Of a stretch of 64,000 bases of DNA, positions 33,885 through 43,688 are shown piece by piece. Under the pieces are notes generated by a model, which saw only the letters and a list, made by a program, of their open reading frames with translations, made no database searches and was not told the origin of the DNA. Numbering within the stretch: position 1 is the stretch's first letter; each line of letters starts with the position of its first letter. Made by a program: the position numbers and the translations under genes. Source of the DNA: an uncultured Eubacterium sp. (GTDB lineage: Bacteria > Bacillota > Clostridia > Lachnospirales > Lachnospiraceae); contig CAMWXD010000008.1 of NCBI GenBank assembly GCA_947178105.1, forward strand, positions 1-64,000. Reading direction: 5' to 3'.

Positions 33885-35246
33885 TTATAGCTGCGTCATA
33901 TCCACTAAAGTCAGCCGCTTATCTTCCTTTGCCTTTTCCAGCAGCTCCTGGTCAAAGCTTTTTGCAGAAAACAAATAATAGTGGTCTGATTTCAGCTTTG
34001 CTTTTTTCATCGTATCAAATAATTTTTCACACATCTGATATGTAAGCTGCGGTTCTGACCAGTTGCACAGCCCGATCAGGTTATTCCTGGCGCTGTCCTG
34101 CGCGATAATATCGATATTTCCGGTCTTGCCGACCCAGGTTCCTGCCTTATGAATGCGAATCGGCAGCTTTTCCACCATATTCAAAAGCTCCAGATATTCC
34201 ATACATACCTGTACAAAATACCGGTTCATATAATCGTCCAGCCCGTCTTTGATATAGGTGTCATAAAATACTTCCGCAGGCATCATATACAGGTCAGACA
34301 GATGCGGGTAAATAAAACGGAACCAGAAATTCACATAATTGCTGCGGATCTGGTAAATCCCTTTCTGCGCGTTTTCCCATCCTCCGGTTTCAAAAGAATT
34401 GACTTTTTCAACCACTTCAAACGCCGCCAGATTTTTCATATAGACACTGATCTTTGCCCTGGAAAACCCTGTCTTGTTATACAAGTCGTTCAATTTGCGG
34501 TGTCCCGCCGCAATCGCCGCCAGGATCGTATCGTAAATTGCAAGCTCGCGCAGCTCACTGCCGATAAAACGCTCGGCTTCTGCAAATAAATACCCGTTCG
34601 GTGATAAAATATGCTTGCATACATTGCTGCGGATGTCTTTTTTCGAATTCCAGCGGTTCATATAGGACGATACGCCGCCCAAAATGCCGTAAGCTTTTAC
34701 GCATTCGCTGACCGCATACTCTGGATAGGAACGCACGACATCCAAAAACTTTAAGTCATCCAGCTTGATCCTTTCGTCGACCCGTTTTGCATTGTCTTTT
34801 AACTGCTCATCCAGCTCCTGCTCCATCCATGCTACCGAAGAGCTTGCCAAAAGAACCATCACCGGGCCAGGATACAGCTTTTTCGTCTTAAGCTTTATGA
34901 CCGCCTTTAAAAATTCCTCGTCGCGCTTTGCAATATACTGGAATTCATCAATAATAACAACCAGCTTGCTGGCATTGCCGCTGCGGATCCGGTTAAAAAA
35001 TTCGGAATACGTATATTTGGTAAGGCTCAGATCATACTGCTTTTCAATCTCGTGTCCAAACTGCAAACACTGCTCCTGCACCGATGCCTTGCGCGCACGA
35101 TAGTAAAAAAATTTTTTCCCTTTGCAGAAAATCCGGATCAGTGCCTCTTTATCGCAGCCCTCACGCCCATATAACAGAACTAGCTGATTTCCGTTTTTTT
35201 CATATAGCTGCTCCATTTTTTTTAATTCCGTATGTCGTATTACCAT
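33885..35246 (-). CDS. Archaeal-type ATPase with DUF234-like C-terminus
   Basis: The 453-residue protein has an N-terminal AAA/STAND-like ATPase domain, a winged-helix region around DLYNKTGFSRAKISVYMKNL and a C-terminal DUF234/PD-(D/E)XK-like part (VGKTGNIDIIAQD). The Walker B is clear (LVVIIDEFQYI). The Walker A is degenerate: LYGREGCDKEALI instead of G-x4-GK-S/T, so nucleotide binding may be weak or altered. Such proteins are widespread and poorly understood, with proposed roles in defence or element maintenance. The start has AGGAGAAAGC upstream. Confidence 0.8.
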   Translation of the reverse strand: MVIRHTELKKMEQLYEKNGNQLVLLYGREGCDKEALIRIFCKGKKFFYYRARKASVQEQCLQFGHEIEKQYDLSLTKYTYSEFFNRIRSGNASKLVVIIDEFQYIAKRDEEFLKAVIKLKTKKLYPGPVMVLLASSSVAWMEQELDEQLKDNAKRVDERIKLDDLKFLDVVRSYPEYAVSECVKAYGILGGVSSYMNRWNSKKDIRSNVCKHILSPNGYLFAEAERFIGSELRELAIYDTILAAIAAGHRKLNDLYNKTGFSRAKISVYMKNLAAFEVVEKVNSFETGGWENAQKGIYQIRSNYVNFWFRFIYPHLSDLYMMPAEVFYDTYIKDGLDDYMNRYFVQVCMEYLELLNMVEKLPIRIHKAGTWVGKTGNIDIIAQDSARNNLIGLCNWSEPQLTYQMCEKLFDTMKKAKLKSDHYYLFSAKSFDQELLEKAKEDKRLTLVDMTQL

Positions 35247-35353
35247 TGCTTTCTCCTATTGCGTACGTACTGAGCTTCACTGATAAATTGTATCGAAATC
35301 ATATCACATTTTAACTTTCTTTTCAAGAGGGTAGAAGAAAATGGTGTGTGACG

Positions 35354-36442
35354 CTATTTTTTTGTAATATATCCCTGTGCTTTTAACAGCTCCGCGCATA
35401 ATACGGCGCCGCCTGCTGCACCGCGGACGGTATTGTGGGACAGCCCTACGAATTTCCAGTCATAGACCGTATCCGTGCGCAGGCGCCCGACGCTGATGCC
35501 CATACCGTGTTCAAAATCCACATCCATCGTAATCTGCGGACGGCTGTCGTCCTCCAGGTACTGGATAAACTGCTTCGGCGCAGACGGGAGCGCAAGCTGC
35601 TGCGGCAGCCCGCTGTAAGCTAACAGCTTTTCGATCAGCGCTTCTTTTTCTATCGATTTCTTTTTAAACTTTACAAATACAGATGCCGTATGGCCGTTTA
35701 AAACCGGGACGCGAATGCACTGGCTCGTAATGACCGGCTCTTTTGCCGGCTCAATCACGCCGTTTTTCAGCTCTCCCCAGATACGCAGCGGCTCTTTTTC
35801 AGACTTTTCCTCTTCTCCGCTGATAAACGGGATAATGTTGCCCTCCATCTGCGGCCAGTCCGCAAAAGTCTTGCCTGCACCAGAAATCGCCTGATACGTA
35901 GAAACAACCGCTTCATACGGCTCAAATTCCATCCATGCCGACAGTACCGGCGCATAGGACTGGATCGAGCAGTTTGGCTTTACCGCCACAAAACCGCGCG
36001 CAGTGCCAAGCCGTTTTCTCTGATAAGGGATCAGCTCCATATGCTGCGGGTTGATCTCCGGCACCATCATCGGCACATCCGGCGTCCAGCGGTGGGCGCT
36101 GTTGTTGCTTACGACCGGCGTCTCTGTCCTGGCATAAGCTTCTTCGATCTTTTTGATCTCATCCTTGGACATATCTACCGCAGAAAATACGAAATCTACC
36201 TCAGACGCCGTATCTTCAATTTCATTTACATTTTTTACAACGATATTTTTAACAGCCGCAGGCATCGGCGTATCCATCTTCCACCGTCCGCTCACTGCTT
36301 CTTCATATGTTTGCCCTGCGCTTCTTGGGCTTGCCGCGATCAATGTCACTTCAAACCACGGATGGTTTTCCAGCAGGGAAACGAATCGCTGCCCTACCAT
36401 GCCTGTTCCGCCAAGAATACCGACTTTTAATTTTTCACTCAT
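35354..36442 (-). CDS. asd: Aspartate-semialdehyde dehydrogenase
   Basis: The 362-residue enzyme has the NADP loop GILGGTGMVGQRF, the active-site cysteine in VKPNCSIQSY and a substrate-binding region around YQAISGAGK. It reduces aspartyl phosphate to aspartate semialdehyde for lysine, diaminopimelate, threonine and methionine synthesis. Length and motifs match the archaeal/yeast-type Asd, as often found in Clostridia. GGAGGAGAGGTC precedes the ATG. It follows argH on the same strand with a gap of 92 bases that contains a possible promoter. Confidence 0.95.
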   Translation of the reverse strand: MSEKLKVGILGGTGMVGQRFVSLLENHPWFEVTLIAASPRSAGQTYEEAVSGRWKMDTPMPAAVKNIVVKNVNEIEDTASEVDFVFSAVDMSKDEIKKIEEAYARTETPVVSNNSAHRWTPDVPMMVPEINPQHMELIPYQRKRLGTARGFVAVKPNCSIQSYAPVLSAWMEFEPYEAVVSTYQAISGAGKTFADWPQMEGNIIPFISGEEEKSEKEPLRIWGELKNGVIEPAKEPVITSQCIRVPVLNGHTASVFVKFKKKSIEKEALIEKLLAYSGLPQQLALPSAPKQFIQYLEDDSRPQITMDVDFEHGMGISVGRLRTDTVYDWKFVGLSHNTVRGAAGGAVLCAELLKAQGYITKK

Positions 36443-36534
36443 GACCTCTCCTCCAATTCCGTCCCACAGTTTCTTGCAGGACAGTTTGATTTTATAATAT
36501 TAATACAGGAATCCGAAAAACGCAAGTGCAAAGT

Positions 36535-37953
36535 TTAACTTAACAGCGCCTCCTCCCAGTCCGCCTGCGGGAATACCGATTTCGCAAGATACTCCTCTTC
36601 CATCCGAATCACCTGCTCCATCGCCGCCTTCCCAGGCGCGCCGACTGTCAGGCGCTTGTTTACGCACGTCTCCATCGAAACCGCTTCATACACATCTTCT
36701 TCAAATACCGGGCTTGCCGCCTTTAACTCGTCCAGCGTCAGCTCATCAATCGAACAGTTTTTTTCGATGCAGTATAAGACGAGCCTGCCGATAATCCCAT
36801 GCGCATCCCGAAACGCCACGCCATGATTGACGAGATAATCCGCCGCGTCTGTCGCATTGGTAAATCCAAGCGCCGCGCTTTTTCGCATCTGCTCTTTGCG
36901 AAAACGCATCGTGGCAAGCATACCGTTAAACAGCGCCAGGCATCCCTTTGCCGTGTCCGCCGCGTCAAACGTCAGCTCCTTGTCTTCCTGCATATCCTTA
37001 TTGTAAGCAAGCGGGATGCCCTTCATCGTCGTAAGCAAAGAAACGAGCGCCCCGTATACCCGCCCTGCCTTACCGCGCACCAGCTCTGCAATATCTGGAT
37101 TTTTTTTCTGCGGCATAATGCTGCTGCCTGTGCTGTAGCCGTCATCGATCTCAACAAACTGGTACTCATTCGAATTCCAGATAATCACCTCCTCGCTGAA
37201 ACGGCTCAGATGCATCATCACCGTAGCAAGCGCAGACAGGTATTCAATGACATAATCCCGGTCAGACACGCCGTCCATACTGTTGAGCGACGGCGCATAA
37301 AAGCCAAGCGCCTGCGCCGTATAAGCACGGTCTAAAGGATACGTCGTGCCTGCCAGCGCACCGCTGCCGAGCGGGCAGTAATTCATGCGTTCATAAATAT
37401 CGCGCATCCTTTGCCGGTCACGCTTAAACATCTCAAAATAGGCGCCCATATGATGCGCCAAGGTAACCGGCTGCGCCTTTTGCAGATGTGTAAAGCCCGG
37501 CATAATCGTGTCCGTATGCGCCTTCATAATCGTTAAAATCGTCTCTAACAGCTCCTTTAAAAGCGCATCTGTCTGCGCAACCTCCATACGGATATACATG
37601 CGCATATCCAGCGCCACCTGGTCATTACGGCTGCGTCCGGTATGCAGCTTTTTGCCGGTATCGCCGAGCCGCCGGATCAGCTCCGCTTCCACAAAGCTGT
37701 GGATATCCTCATACTGCTCCGTGATCAAAAGCGTACCCGCTTCCACCTCCGACAATATTTTTTTCAGCTCCTCGGCAAGCGCTTTTGACTCCTCCGGCGT
37801 AACAATCCCCTGCCTGCCGAGCATCCTCACATGCGCGATGCTGCCCTCTATATCCTGTTTATAAAATTTCCTGTCAAAGGAAATGGATGCATTAAACTGG
37901 TATACCAGCTTGTCCGTCTCTTTTGTGAAGCGCCCGCCCCATAATTGTGCCAT
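36535..37953 (-). CDS. argH: Argininosuccinate lyase
   Basis: The 472-residue enzyme shows the fumarase/aspartase superfamily signature GSSIMPQKKNPD, the early AQLWGGRF and the HTGRSRNDQVA segment. It splits argininosuccinate into arginine and fumarate in arginine synthesis. The ORF runs 76 codons further upstream through the end of queH in another frame; the ATG at 37953 with AGAGGG upstream gives the natural N-terminus. No argG is adjacent. Confidence 0.96.
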   Translation of the reverse strand: MAQLWGGRFTKETDKLVYQFNASISFDRKFYKQDIEGSIAHVRMLGRQGIVTPEESKALAEELKKILSEVEAGTLLITEQYEDIHSFVEAELIRRLGDTGKKLHTGRSRNDQVALDMRMYIRMEVAQTDALLKELLETILTIMKAHTDTIMPGFTHLQKAQPVTLAHHMGAYFEMFKRDRQRMRDIYERMNYCPLGSGALAGTTYPLDRAYTAQALGFYAPSLNSMDGVSDRDYVIEYLSALATVMMHLSRFSEEVIIWNSNEYQFVEIDDGYSTGSSIMPQKKNPDIAELVRGKAGRVYGALVSLLTTMKGIPLAYNKDMQEDKELTFDAADTAKGCLALFNGMLATMRFRKEQMRKSAALGFTNATDAADYLVNHGVAFRDAHGIIGRLVLYCIEKNCSIDELTLDELKAASPVFEEDVYEAVSMETCVNKRLTVGAPGKAAMEQVIRMEEEYLAKSVFPQADWEEALLS

Positions 37954-38008
37954 AAAAAGCCCTCTCTTTCCTGTCTCAATCCGGTTTTCTCCTGATTTGC
38001 GAACTGTT

Positions 38009-38695
38009 TTATTGCTTTTCGCCTTTGTTTTTGAAAGAAAAAATACAGCCGCAGTAATCCTGCCTGTACATGCCATATTCTTTGGAAAGCTGCGTTGACC
38101 GCAGGTATCCGTTTTTCTTTTTAAAATCCGAATACAAATAGTCCACGCCGTATTCCCGCGCCAGCCTTCCTCCGATTTCATTCAGCCTGTATGCGTCCTT
38201 CATCGGGCTGATCGACAAGGTCGTCGTAAAATAATCAGCTCCCAGACGCTTCGCATATTCCGCCGCCTCCCGCAGGCGCAGCTCATAACATGCCGTACAC
38301 CGCGCGCCGCCCTCCGGCTGGCGCTCCATGCCTTTTACCGTGTCATAAAAACGCGCCGTGTCATAACTGCCTTCTATAAAAGACGCCGGATGCTTCATCG
38401 GCAGCCGCCGGATCAACTGCTGCTGTTCCTTCACCCGGTAGGCATATTCCTCCTGCGGGTAAATATTCGGATTATAATAAAATACCGTAATCTGAAAATA
38501 CTGCGATAAGTACTCCAGCACATAACTGCTGCACGGCGCGCAGCAGCTATGCAGCAGCAGCGCCGGGACTTCGCCGCGGCTGCTGTGGTATGTTATTTTT
38601 TCTTCCAGCTCCTTTTGGTAATTGCGCCTGTTCATAACCGCCCAGGATCCTTTCATATTGTTTGCAGCCTTTTGCTGCGCCTGAATCAGATTCAT
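38009..38695 (-). CDS. queH: Epoxyqueuosine reductase QueH
   Basis: The 228-residue protein has the QueH cysteine pairs LLHSCCAPCSSYV near residue 47, ARCTACYELR in the middle and RQDYCGC near the end. QueH carries out the last step of queuosine formation in tRNA, replacing QueG in many Firmicutes. The N-terminus is uncertain: possible ATGs at 38695, 38653 and 38635 all lack an ideal ribosome binding site. It lies 55 bases upstream of argH and may be co-transcribed. Confidence 0.93.
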   Translation of the reverse strand: MNLIQAQQKAANNMKGSWAVMNRRNYQKELEEKITYHSSRGEVPALLLHSCCAPCSSYVLEYLSQYFQITVFYYNPNIYPQEEYAYRVKEQQQLIRRLPMKHPASFIEGSYDTARFYDTVKGMERQPEGGARCTACYELRLREAAEYAKRLGADYFTTTLSISPMKDAYRLNEIGGRLAREYGVDYLYSDFKKKNGYLRSTQLSKEYGMYRQDYCGCIFSFKNKGEKQ

Positions 38696-38776
38696 GTTTC
38701 ATCTTAACATGCGGCGGCATGTTTTTCAAGAGACGGATCGTTTTTTCGTTTTTTATCCACAAACCTTTGACAGCCG

Positions 38777-39574
38777 TCACGCTTTTTTCAGGTAATATGC
38801 CTCTATCATGCCAAGCAGCAGGTACAGCCCCATTGCAATGACGCATAAAATCAAAATTGATAGGATGACCCAGTCCATCTTAAAAACCTGGCTCCCATAA
38901 ATAATCAGATACCCAAGCCCTTTCCTGGCGGCAATAAATTCCCCGATAATCACCCCGACCAGGCACAGCCCGATATTTACCTTCATAATGCTAAACAGGT
39001 TTGGAATATTAGAGGGCAGGATCACTTTATACAGAGCGTCTTTGTTTGTGCCGTTTAATGTATAGATCAGCTTGATTTTTTCCGGATCGACCTCCATAAA
39101 TCCGGTATACAGGCTCATTATGGATGCAAATACAGCCACAGACATGCCGGTCAGGATAATCGTCCGGTAATTTGCGCCAAGCCATACGATTAAAAGCGGC
39201 GCCAGCGCAGATTTCGGCAGGCTGTTTAACATGACCATATACGGCTCCAGTATCCTGGAAAACGTGCGGCTTTTCCAAAGCAGGATGGCAAAAATAAGGC
39301 TTGCCGCAATCACCAGAAAAAAGCTTGCCAGCGTTTCGGATAACGTAATGCCGATATGCATGGCAAGCCCTTCTTCAAACAGCATCGTCTGAAAACACCG
39401 CACCAGCTTGGAAGGGCTGCTGAAAATAAAGGAATTGATGATCTCATAACGGGCGCACGCCTCCCATGCGGCAAGAAACAAAATGCCCAAAAGCACGCGC
39501 CAGAACCTTACTTTATGGTCGGTGCGCCTGACGGATTTAAGATATAGTTCCTGCGCAGTAAGTGCTTTCTTCAT
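38777..39574 (-). CDS. ABC transporter permease, SsuC/TauC type
   Basis: The 265-residue membrane protein has six hydrophobic helices and the SsuC/TauC-like loop segment SLPKSALAPLLIVWLG. It would form the channel of a nitrate/sulfonate/taurine or HMP-thiamine-precursor importer. The gene overlaps the ATPase gene by 38 bases. No substrate-binding protein is encoded in this window next to it, so the substrate stays open. Confidence 0.88.
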   Translation of the reverse strand: MKKALTAQELYLKSVRRTDHKVRFWRVLLGILFLAAWEACARYEIINSFIFSSPSKLVRCFQTMLFEEGLAMHIGITLSETLASFFLVIAASLIFAILLWKSRTFSRILEPYMVMLNSLPKSALAPLLIVWLGANYRTIILTGMSVAVFASIMSLYTGFMEVDPEKIKLIYTLNGTNKDALYKVILPSNIPNLFSIMKVNIGLCLVGVIIGEFIAARKGLGYLIIYGSQVFKMDWVILSILILCVIAMGLYLLLGMIEAYYLKKA

Positions 39575-40334
39575 CTTCGTTCATCTCCTTCCATATCATA
39601 TTAAAATAATCTTTAAACGCATCGGTTCCGCGCCGTTGCAGCGCCGTCATGTCCTTCGGAAAGGATGTGGCGATCATACGTTTGACCTCGCCGGGACGCG
39701 GGCTTAACACAAGGATACGGTCTGCCAGGCTGACTGCTTCGGAAAGGTCATGCGTGACAAGCACTGCGCTTTTTTGTTCACCCCGGATAATCGACCCGAT
39801 ATCGTTTGCGGTATTCAGCCTTGTCTGGTAATCGAGCGCAGAGAAAGGCTCATCCAAAAGCAGCAGCGTTGGGCTTAACACAAGCGTACGGATCAGCGCC
39901 GCACGCTGGCGCATTCCGCCGGACAGCTCTGACGGCTTTTTTTTGCGAAAGTCGTACAGCCCATATTTTTGCAGCAAATGCGCAGCGTATTCTTTTGTCT
40001 GCGGCGTCAGTTTTTTCTGGATTTCCAGGCCAAGGTAGATATTCTTTTCAATGCTGCGCCAGTGAAACAAATGGTCTTTTTGCAGCATATAGCCGATGGA
40101 ACGGACAGCCTCTTTCGTCAGCACAGCTCCCTGGTAAAGGATTTTCCCCTGCTCCGGCTCGGCAAGATGGCAGGTCAGATTTAACAATGTAGATTTTCCA
40201 CAGCCGCTCGGCCCAACGACCGCAAGAAATTCACCGGTTTCCAAGGCAAAGCTGATATCCGATAACGCAAGCGTCTCCCCGCCAACCGAATGGTAGGAAT
40301 ACGATACATGTTGAAATTCCAGCAGATGGCTCAT
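39537..40334 (-). CDS. ABC transporter ATP-binding protein, SsuB/TauB type
   Basis: The 265-residue ATPase has Walker A GPSGCGKST, Q-loop YMLQKDHL, signature LSGGMRQR, Walker B LLLLDEPFSALD and the switch His in THDLSEA. It powers the SsuC/TauC-type permease encoded by the overlapping next gene. GGGAGGGAGC precedes the ATG. The two-gene unit lacks a binding protein, which may be encoded elsewhere. Confidence 0.92.
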   Translation of the reverse strand: MSHLLEFQHVSYSYHSVGGETLALSDISFALETGEFLAVVGPSGCGKSTLLNLTCHLAEPEQGKILYQGAVLTKEAVRSIGYMLQKDHLFHWRSIEKNIYLGLEIQKKLTPQTKEYAAHLLQKYGLYDFRKKKPSELSGGMRQRAALIRTLVLSPTLLLLDEPFSALDYQTRLNTANDIGSIIRGEQKSAVLVTHDLSEAVSLADRILVLSPRPGEVKRMIATSFPKDMTALQRRGTDAFKDYFNMIWKEMNEDEESTYCAGTIS

Positions 40335-40480
40335 AAAGCTCCCTCCCTAAATAATATGTAACAGCCGTTTTTATAGAAGATATCAGGTAGCGGCGCCTTT
40401 CGATTTTAAGGATTTTGAGGAAAGCGTTTTAACATATTATATGGGAAAGACAGAGGTGGGTTACAGGAAATTAAAAAACA

Positions 40481-40519
40481 GGCACATGCCCTGCGCAAAC
40501 CCGGTTGCAGACATGTGCC
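40481..40519 (-). terminator. Terminator of trpB2
   Basis: GGCACATG and CATGTGCC form the stem, with further pairing inside the loop, and a TGTTTTTT run follows on the minus strand. On the plus strand GTTATTTTTT also follows, so it may work both ways. Confidence 0.7.
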
Positions 40520-40567
40520 CGTTATTTTTTATTACTGTTCTTCCAATCGTTATGCTCTTTTCGATGC

Positions 40568-41938
40568 TTATTCTGCCTTTGGAAGCTTTGCGATCGACGC
40601 GGCAAGCTCTTCATCCGTCGGGATATAATCGCTCATGTTGCCGTCGTTGAACTTCTGGTAGGCGTACATATCAAAATAGCCGGTACCGGTCAGACCGAAT
40701 ACGATGTTCTTTTCTTCGCCGGTTTCTTTACACTTGACGGCTTCGTCTATTGCTACCTTGATCGCATGGCTGCTTTCCGGCGCCGGGAGAATGCCTTCTA
40801 CCCTTGCAAATGTCTGTGCTGCCTGGAATACTTCGGTCTGTTCCACGCTTCTTGCTTCCAACAACCCCTGTGCGTACAATTCGGACACGGTAGAACTCAT
40901 GCCGTGGTAGCGAAGCCCGCCTGCATGGTTTGCCGACGGGATAAAGCCGCTGCCTAGCGTATACATCTTTGCGAGCGGGCAGACTTTTCCAGTATCGCAA
41001 AAATCATAAGCATATGCCCCTCTTGTCAAGCTCGGGCAGGAAGCCGGCTCGACCGCAATCATCTGATAGCTTGCTTCCCCTCTTAAGATTTCTCCGGCAA
41101 ACGGCGAGATCAGCCCGCCCAGGTTGGAACCGCCTCCTGCACAGCCGATAATTGTATGTGCCTGGATCCCGTATTTATCCAGCGCTGCTTTTGTCTCCAT
41201 GCCGATGATCGACTGGTGCAGCAGAACCTGGGCAAGCACAGAACCGAGGACATAACGGTAGCCTTCCTGGGTGGTAGCCGCTTCGACTGCCTCTGAAATA
41301 GCACAGCCAAGGCTGCCTGTAGTCCCTGGGAACTCCTCGTTGATTTTGCGCCCGATCTGCGTATCCATTGATGGAGACGGGGTTACTTTTGCGCCGTAAG
41401 TACGCATGACTTCGCGCCGGAACGGCTTTTGCTCATAAGAACATTTCACCATATACACCTGGCAGTCCAGGTCAAGGTACGCACATGCCATCGAAAGCGC
41501 CGTTCCCCACTGGCCTGCGCCTGTCTCTGTCGTTACCCCCTTTAAACCCTGCTTTTTTGCGTAATAAGCCTGCGCAATCGCAGAATTCAGCTTATGGCTT
41601 CCTGACGTATTGTTTCCTTCAAATTTGTAGTAAATATGCGCCGGCGTCCCCAGCTTTTCCTCCAGACAGTATGCCCTGACCAAAGGCGACGGACGGTACA
41701 TCTTGTAAAAATCCCGGATTTCTTTTGGGATATCAAAATAAGGCGTTGCATCGTCCAGCTCCTGCCTTGCCAGTTCCTCGCAGAAGATGCCGGAAAGCTC
41801 TTCCAATGTCACTGGCTGCAAAGTGGCAGGATTTAACAGCGGCGCCGGCTTTTTCTCCATATCGGCGCGCACATTATACCATTGTTTTGGCATTTCCTGC
41901 TCTTCCAGATAGATCTTATAAGGTATTGTTTTGTCCAT
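40568..41938 (-). CDS. TrpB2-type tryptophan synthase beta chain
   Basis: The 456-residue PLP enzyme belongs to the TrpB2 group: N-terminal extension (IPYKIYLEEQEMPKQWYNV), PLP lysine in NTSGSHKLNSA, the glycine loop GCAGGGSNLGG, and longer overall than TrpB1 (about 400). TrpB2 proteins condense indole with serine or act as serine deaminases and usually work without a TrpA partner; none is nearby. The ATG at 41938 follows GAAGGAAAAACAGC; the ORF track starts 22 codons too early. It is a single-gene unit with its own terminator. Confidence 0.92.
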   Translation of the reverse strand: MDKTIPYKIYLEEQEMPKQWYNVRADMEKKPAPLLNPATLQPVTLEELSGIFCEELARQELDDATPYFDIPKEIRDFYKMYRPSPLVRAYCLEEKLGTPAHIYYKFEGNNTSGSHKLNSAIAQAYYAKKQGLKGVTTETGAGQWGTALSMACAYLDLDCQVYMVKCSYEQKPFRREVMRTYGAKVTPSPSMDTQIGRKINEEFPGTTGSLGCAISEAVEAATTQEGYRYVLGSVLAQVLLHQSIIGMETKAALDKYGIQAHTIIGCAGGGSNLGGLISPFAGEILRGEASYQMIAVEPASCPSLTRGAYAYDFCDTGKVCPLAKMYTLGSGFIPSANHAGGLRYHGMSSTVSELYAQGLLEARSVEQTEVFQAAQTFARVEGILPAPESSHAIKVAIDEAVKCKETGEEKNIVFGLTGTGYFDMYAYQKFNDGNMSDYIPTDEELAASIAKLPKAE

Positions 41939-42098
41939 GCTGTTTTTCCTTCTTTCCTTCTTGCGAAACGTGCCTGCGCATTTGCTCCTGCGGCTTTCCA
42001 ACACGTTCCGGCTTTCTGAAATCTTGTTCTATTATAGCGGATTGCATGGACGATGTAAAGCCTTATTCTTTCAACGGCAGAAACACCCGTCAGCATTA

Positions 42099-43133
42099 TT
42101 ACAAGTCCAGCTCCACCGCATCGCCGGCCTGCTTCCAGCCGCTTTCCCCGCCTGTTTCTGAAAGCTCGCTGATATACACTGTGATTGTAAGCTTTTTCGC
42201 ATCCTTGGCTACCCAATTCCTCTTTGGCTCGCCGTCTTCGATCAGATAGCCGTTTTCAAAAACACCTTTGCCATTGACAAACTCTGCCATCGGAAACCGT
42301 ATCGTTGTCCCCATATCATCTGCTGCGCGCAGTTCGATCTCGTTTTTCAGCCCCTGTTTTTGCGTGTAAAACGTCACCCGGTGCGCCAGCTCATTCAAGG
42401 CAAGCTCATCCAGTGTAAGCTGATTACCGTCCGGCAGTTGATAGGATACCCCGATCTGTATTGTCTTTGTTTCCGCAAAAAGCTCGGAGCCATATGCTTC
42501 AAACTGTATTTTCCAGTTTCCTTTTGCTTTGTGCTCCCTGTCTTCAAATTCCAGCTCGTACTTGTTTTTACCAGACAGGTCGACGTCCGGTATCCGGTAG
42601 GACACCTGGCAGCCATATATTTTCTGCTCTGGATCCAGACAGCCCCCGCTGCTGCCCGCGCTGACTGCCGCCTGCTTTCCATTGACAGACAGCTTGCCGG
42701 TAATGGAACAGTACTGCCCGATCTTCTCCCCGTTTTCACGCTGGACGGTATAGCTGATCAAAAGCTCCTCTTCTGCTACGATTGCATCCTCTAACGTAAT
42801 CCTATATCCCGCATCGCTCACCGACCTATGCACGGCTTCCCTGTAACGCGACATGTCTTTTCCAAGCGCCGCGCTGATGCTGTAACGGATCTGCTCGATC
42901 GCTGCCTGTGCCTCTTTATGAAAAACGGCTGTCGCTGCTGCCATGACTGCGAGACAAGCTGCCGCAGCAACGGCGCGCCTTCCCTTTTCCCTGTGCTTTT
43001 TCCTTCGGATCGCAGCAAACGCGTCCTGCTTATAGTTTCTTGTAATGGATGCATCGATCCTTGTCTCTTCCTCTGTATCAGCTTCCGCCGATGAATCGAT
43101 CTCATTTGCCAATTCATACCATTCCTGTTTCAT
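42099..43133 (-). CDS. DUF4179-type anti-sigma factor
   Basis: The 344-residue protein has a cytoplasmic N-terminal part of about 50 residues, one membrane helix at about 52-72 (RRAVAAAACLAVMAAATAVF) and a large extracytoplasmic region typical of DUF4179 anti-sigma proteins. It starts three bases after the stop of the ECF sigma gene, so it is the expected membrane-bound inhibitor of that sigma factor. The extracellular trigger is unknown. There is no zinc-binding H-x3-C-x2-C motif. Confidence 0.82.
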   Translation of the reverse strand: MKQEWYELANEIDSSAEADTEEETRIDASITRNYKQDAFAAIRRKKHREKGRRAVAAAACLAVMAAATAVFHKEAQAAIEQIRYSISAALGKDMSRYREAVHRSVSDAGYRITLEDAIVAEEELLISYTVQRENGEKIGQYCSITGKLSVNGKQAAVSAGSSGGCLDPEQKIYGCQVSYRIPDVDLSGKNKYELEFEDREHKAKGNWKIQFEAYGSELFAETKTIQIGVSYQLPDGNQLTLDELALNELAHRVTFYTQKQGLKNEIELRAADDMGTTIRFPMAEFVNGKGVFENGYLIEDGEPKRNWVAKDAKKLTITVYISELSETGGESGWKQAGDAVELDL

Positions 43134-43136
43134 CGT

Positions 43137-43688
43137 TTACATCCCCCTTCCTTTTTCCGCCAGCAGACGCATTTTCTTTTTTCCGCGGTTCAGCCGCACA
43201 TACAGGTTGCCCCTCGTCATCCCCATTTCCCTGCTGACCTGCCTGGGATCCTCTTCCTCAACGTAGATCCTGAAAAACAATTCCTGGTCTTTTTGATCCA
43301 GGCAGGATAAGAGCCGCCTTGTCTCTTCCGTCAGCTCCTTTTCCACAAGCTCCAGTATCCCGGCATCCTCTTGTACCAGCTCCAAAGCGTCCAGGCTGAC
43401 TGTCTGAAGTTTCCTGCCAGCCCTGCGCAGCCGGTCGATGGATTCCAGCCGAGCGATTCCAGCCGCCCAATTTTTAAAGCTGCCCTTTGCCTCGTCAAAG
43501 CTGCCGATATGATTCCAGATTCCAAGAAAAATATCGTTCATACACTCGTCAACCTGATCCGGCAGGGCAGTCAGGCGCCTTGCCACAATCGCCCTTAAAT
43601 AACCGCCATATGTATCAATCACATAAAGAATTCCCTCTTCCTTTCGCTTTCGCAAAAGCGTAATAAAATTTGTCTCGTTTGCTTTCAT
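43137..43688 (-). CDS. ECF-type RNA polymerase sigma factor
   Basis: The 183-residue product has sigma region 2 (VDECMNDIFLGIWNHIGSFD and NWAAGIARLESIDRLRR) and region 4 with a helix-turn-helix (RQVSREMGMTRGNLYVRLNRGKKKM). No region 3, hence an ECF sigma factor. It pairs with the adjacent DUF4179 anti-sigma gene. The ATG at 43688 (MKANETNF) is preferred to the ORF-track start five codons upstream. Two CTGTAAGATTT repeats lie upstream and could belong to an autoregulated promoter, but this is unproven. Confidence 0.88.
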   Translation of the reverse strand: MKANETNFITLLRKRKEEGILYVIDTYGGYLRAIVARRLTALPDQVDECMNDIFLGIWNHIGSFDEAKGSFKNWAAGIARLESIDRLRRAGRKLQTVSLDALELVQEDAGILELVEKELTEETRRLLSCLDQKDQELFFRIYVEEEDPRQVSREMGMTRGNLYVRLNRGKKKMRLLAEKGRGM

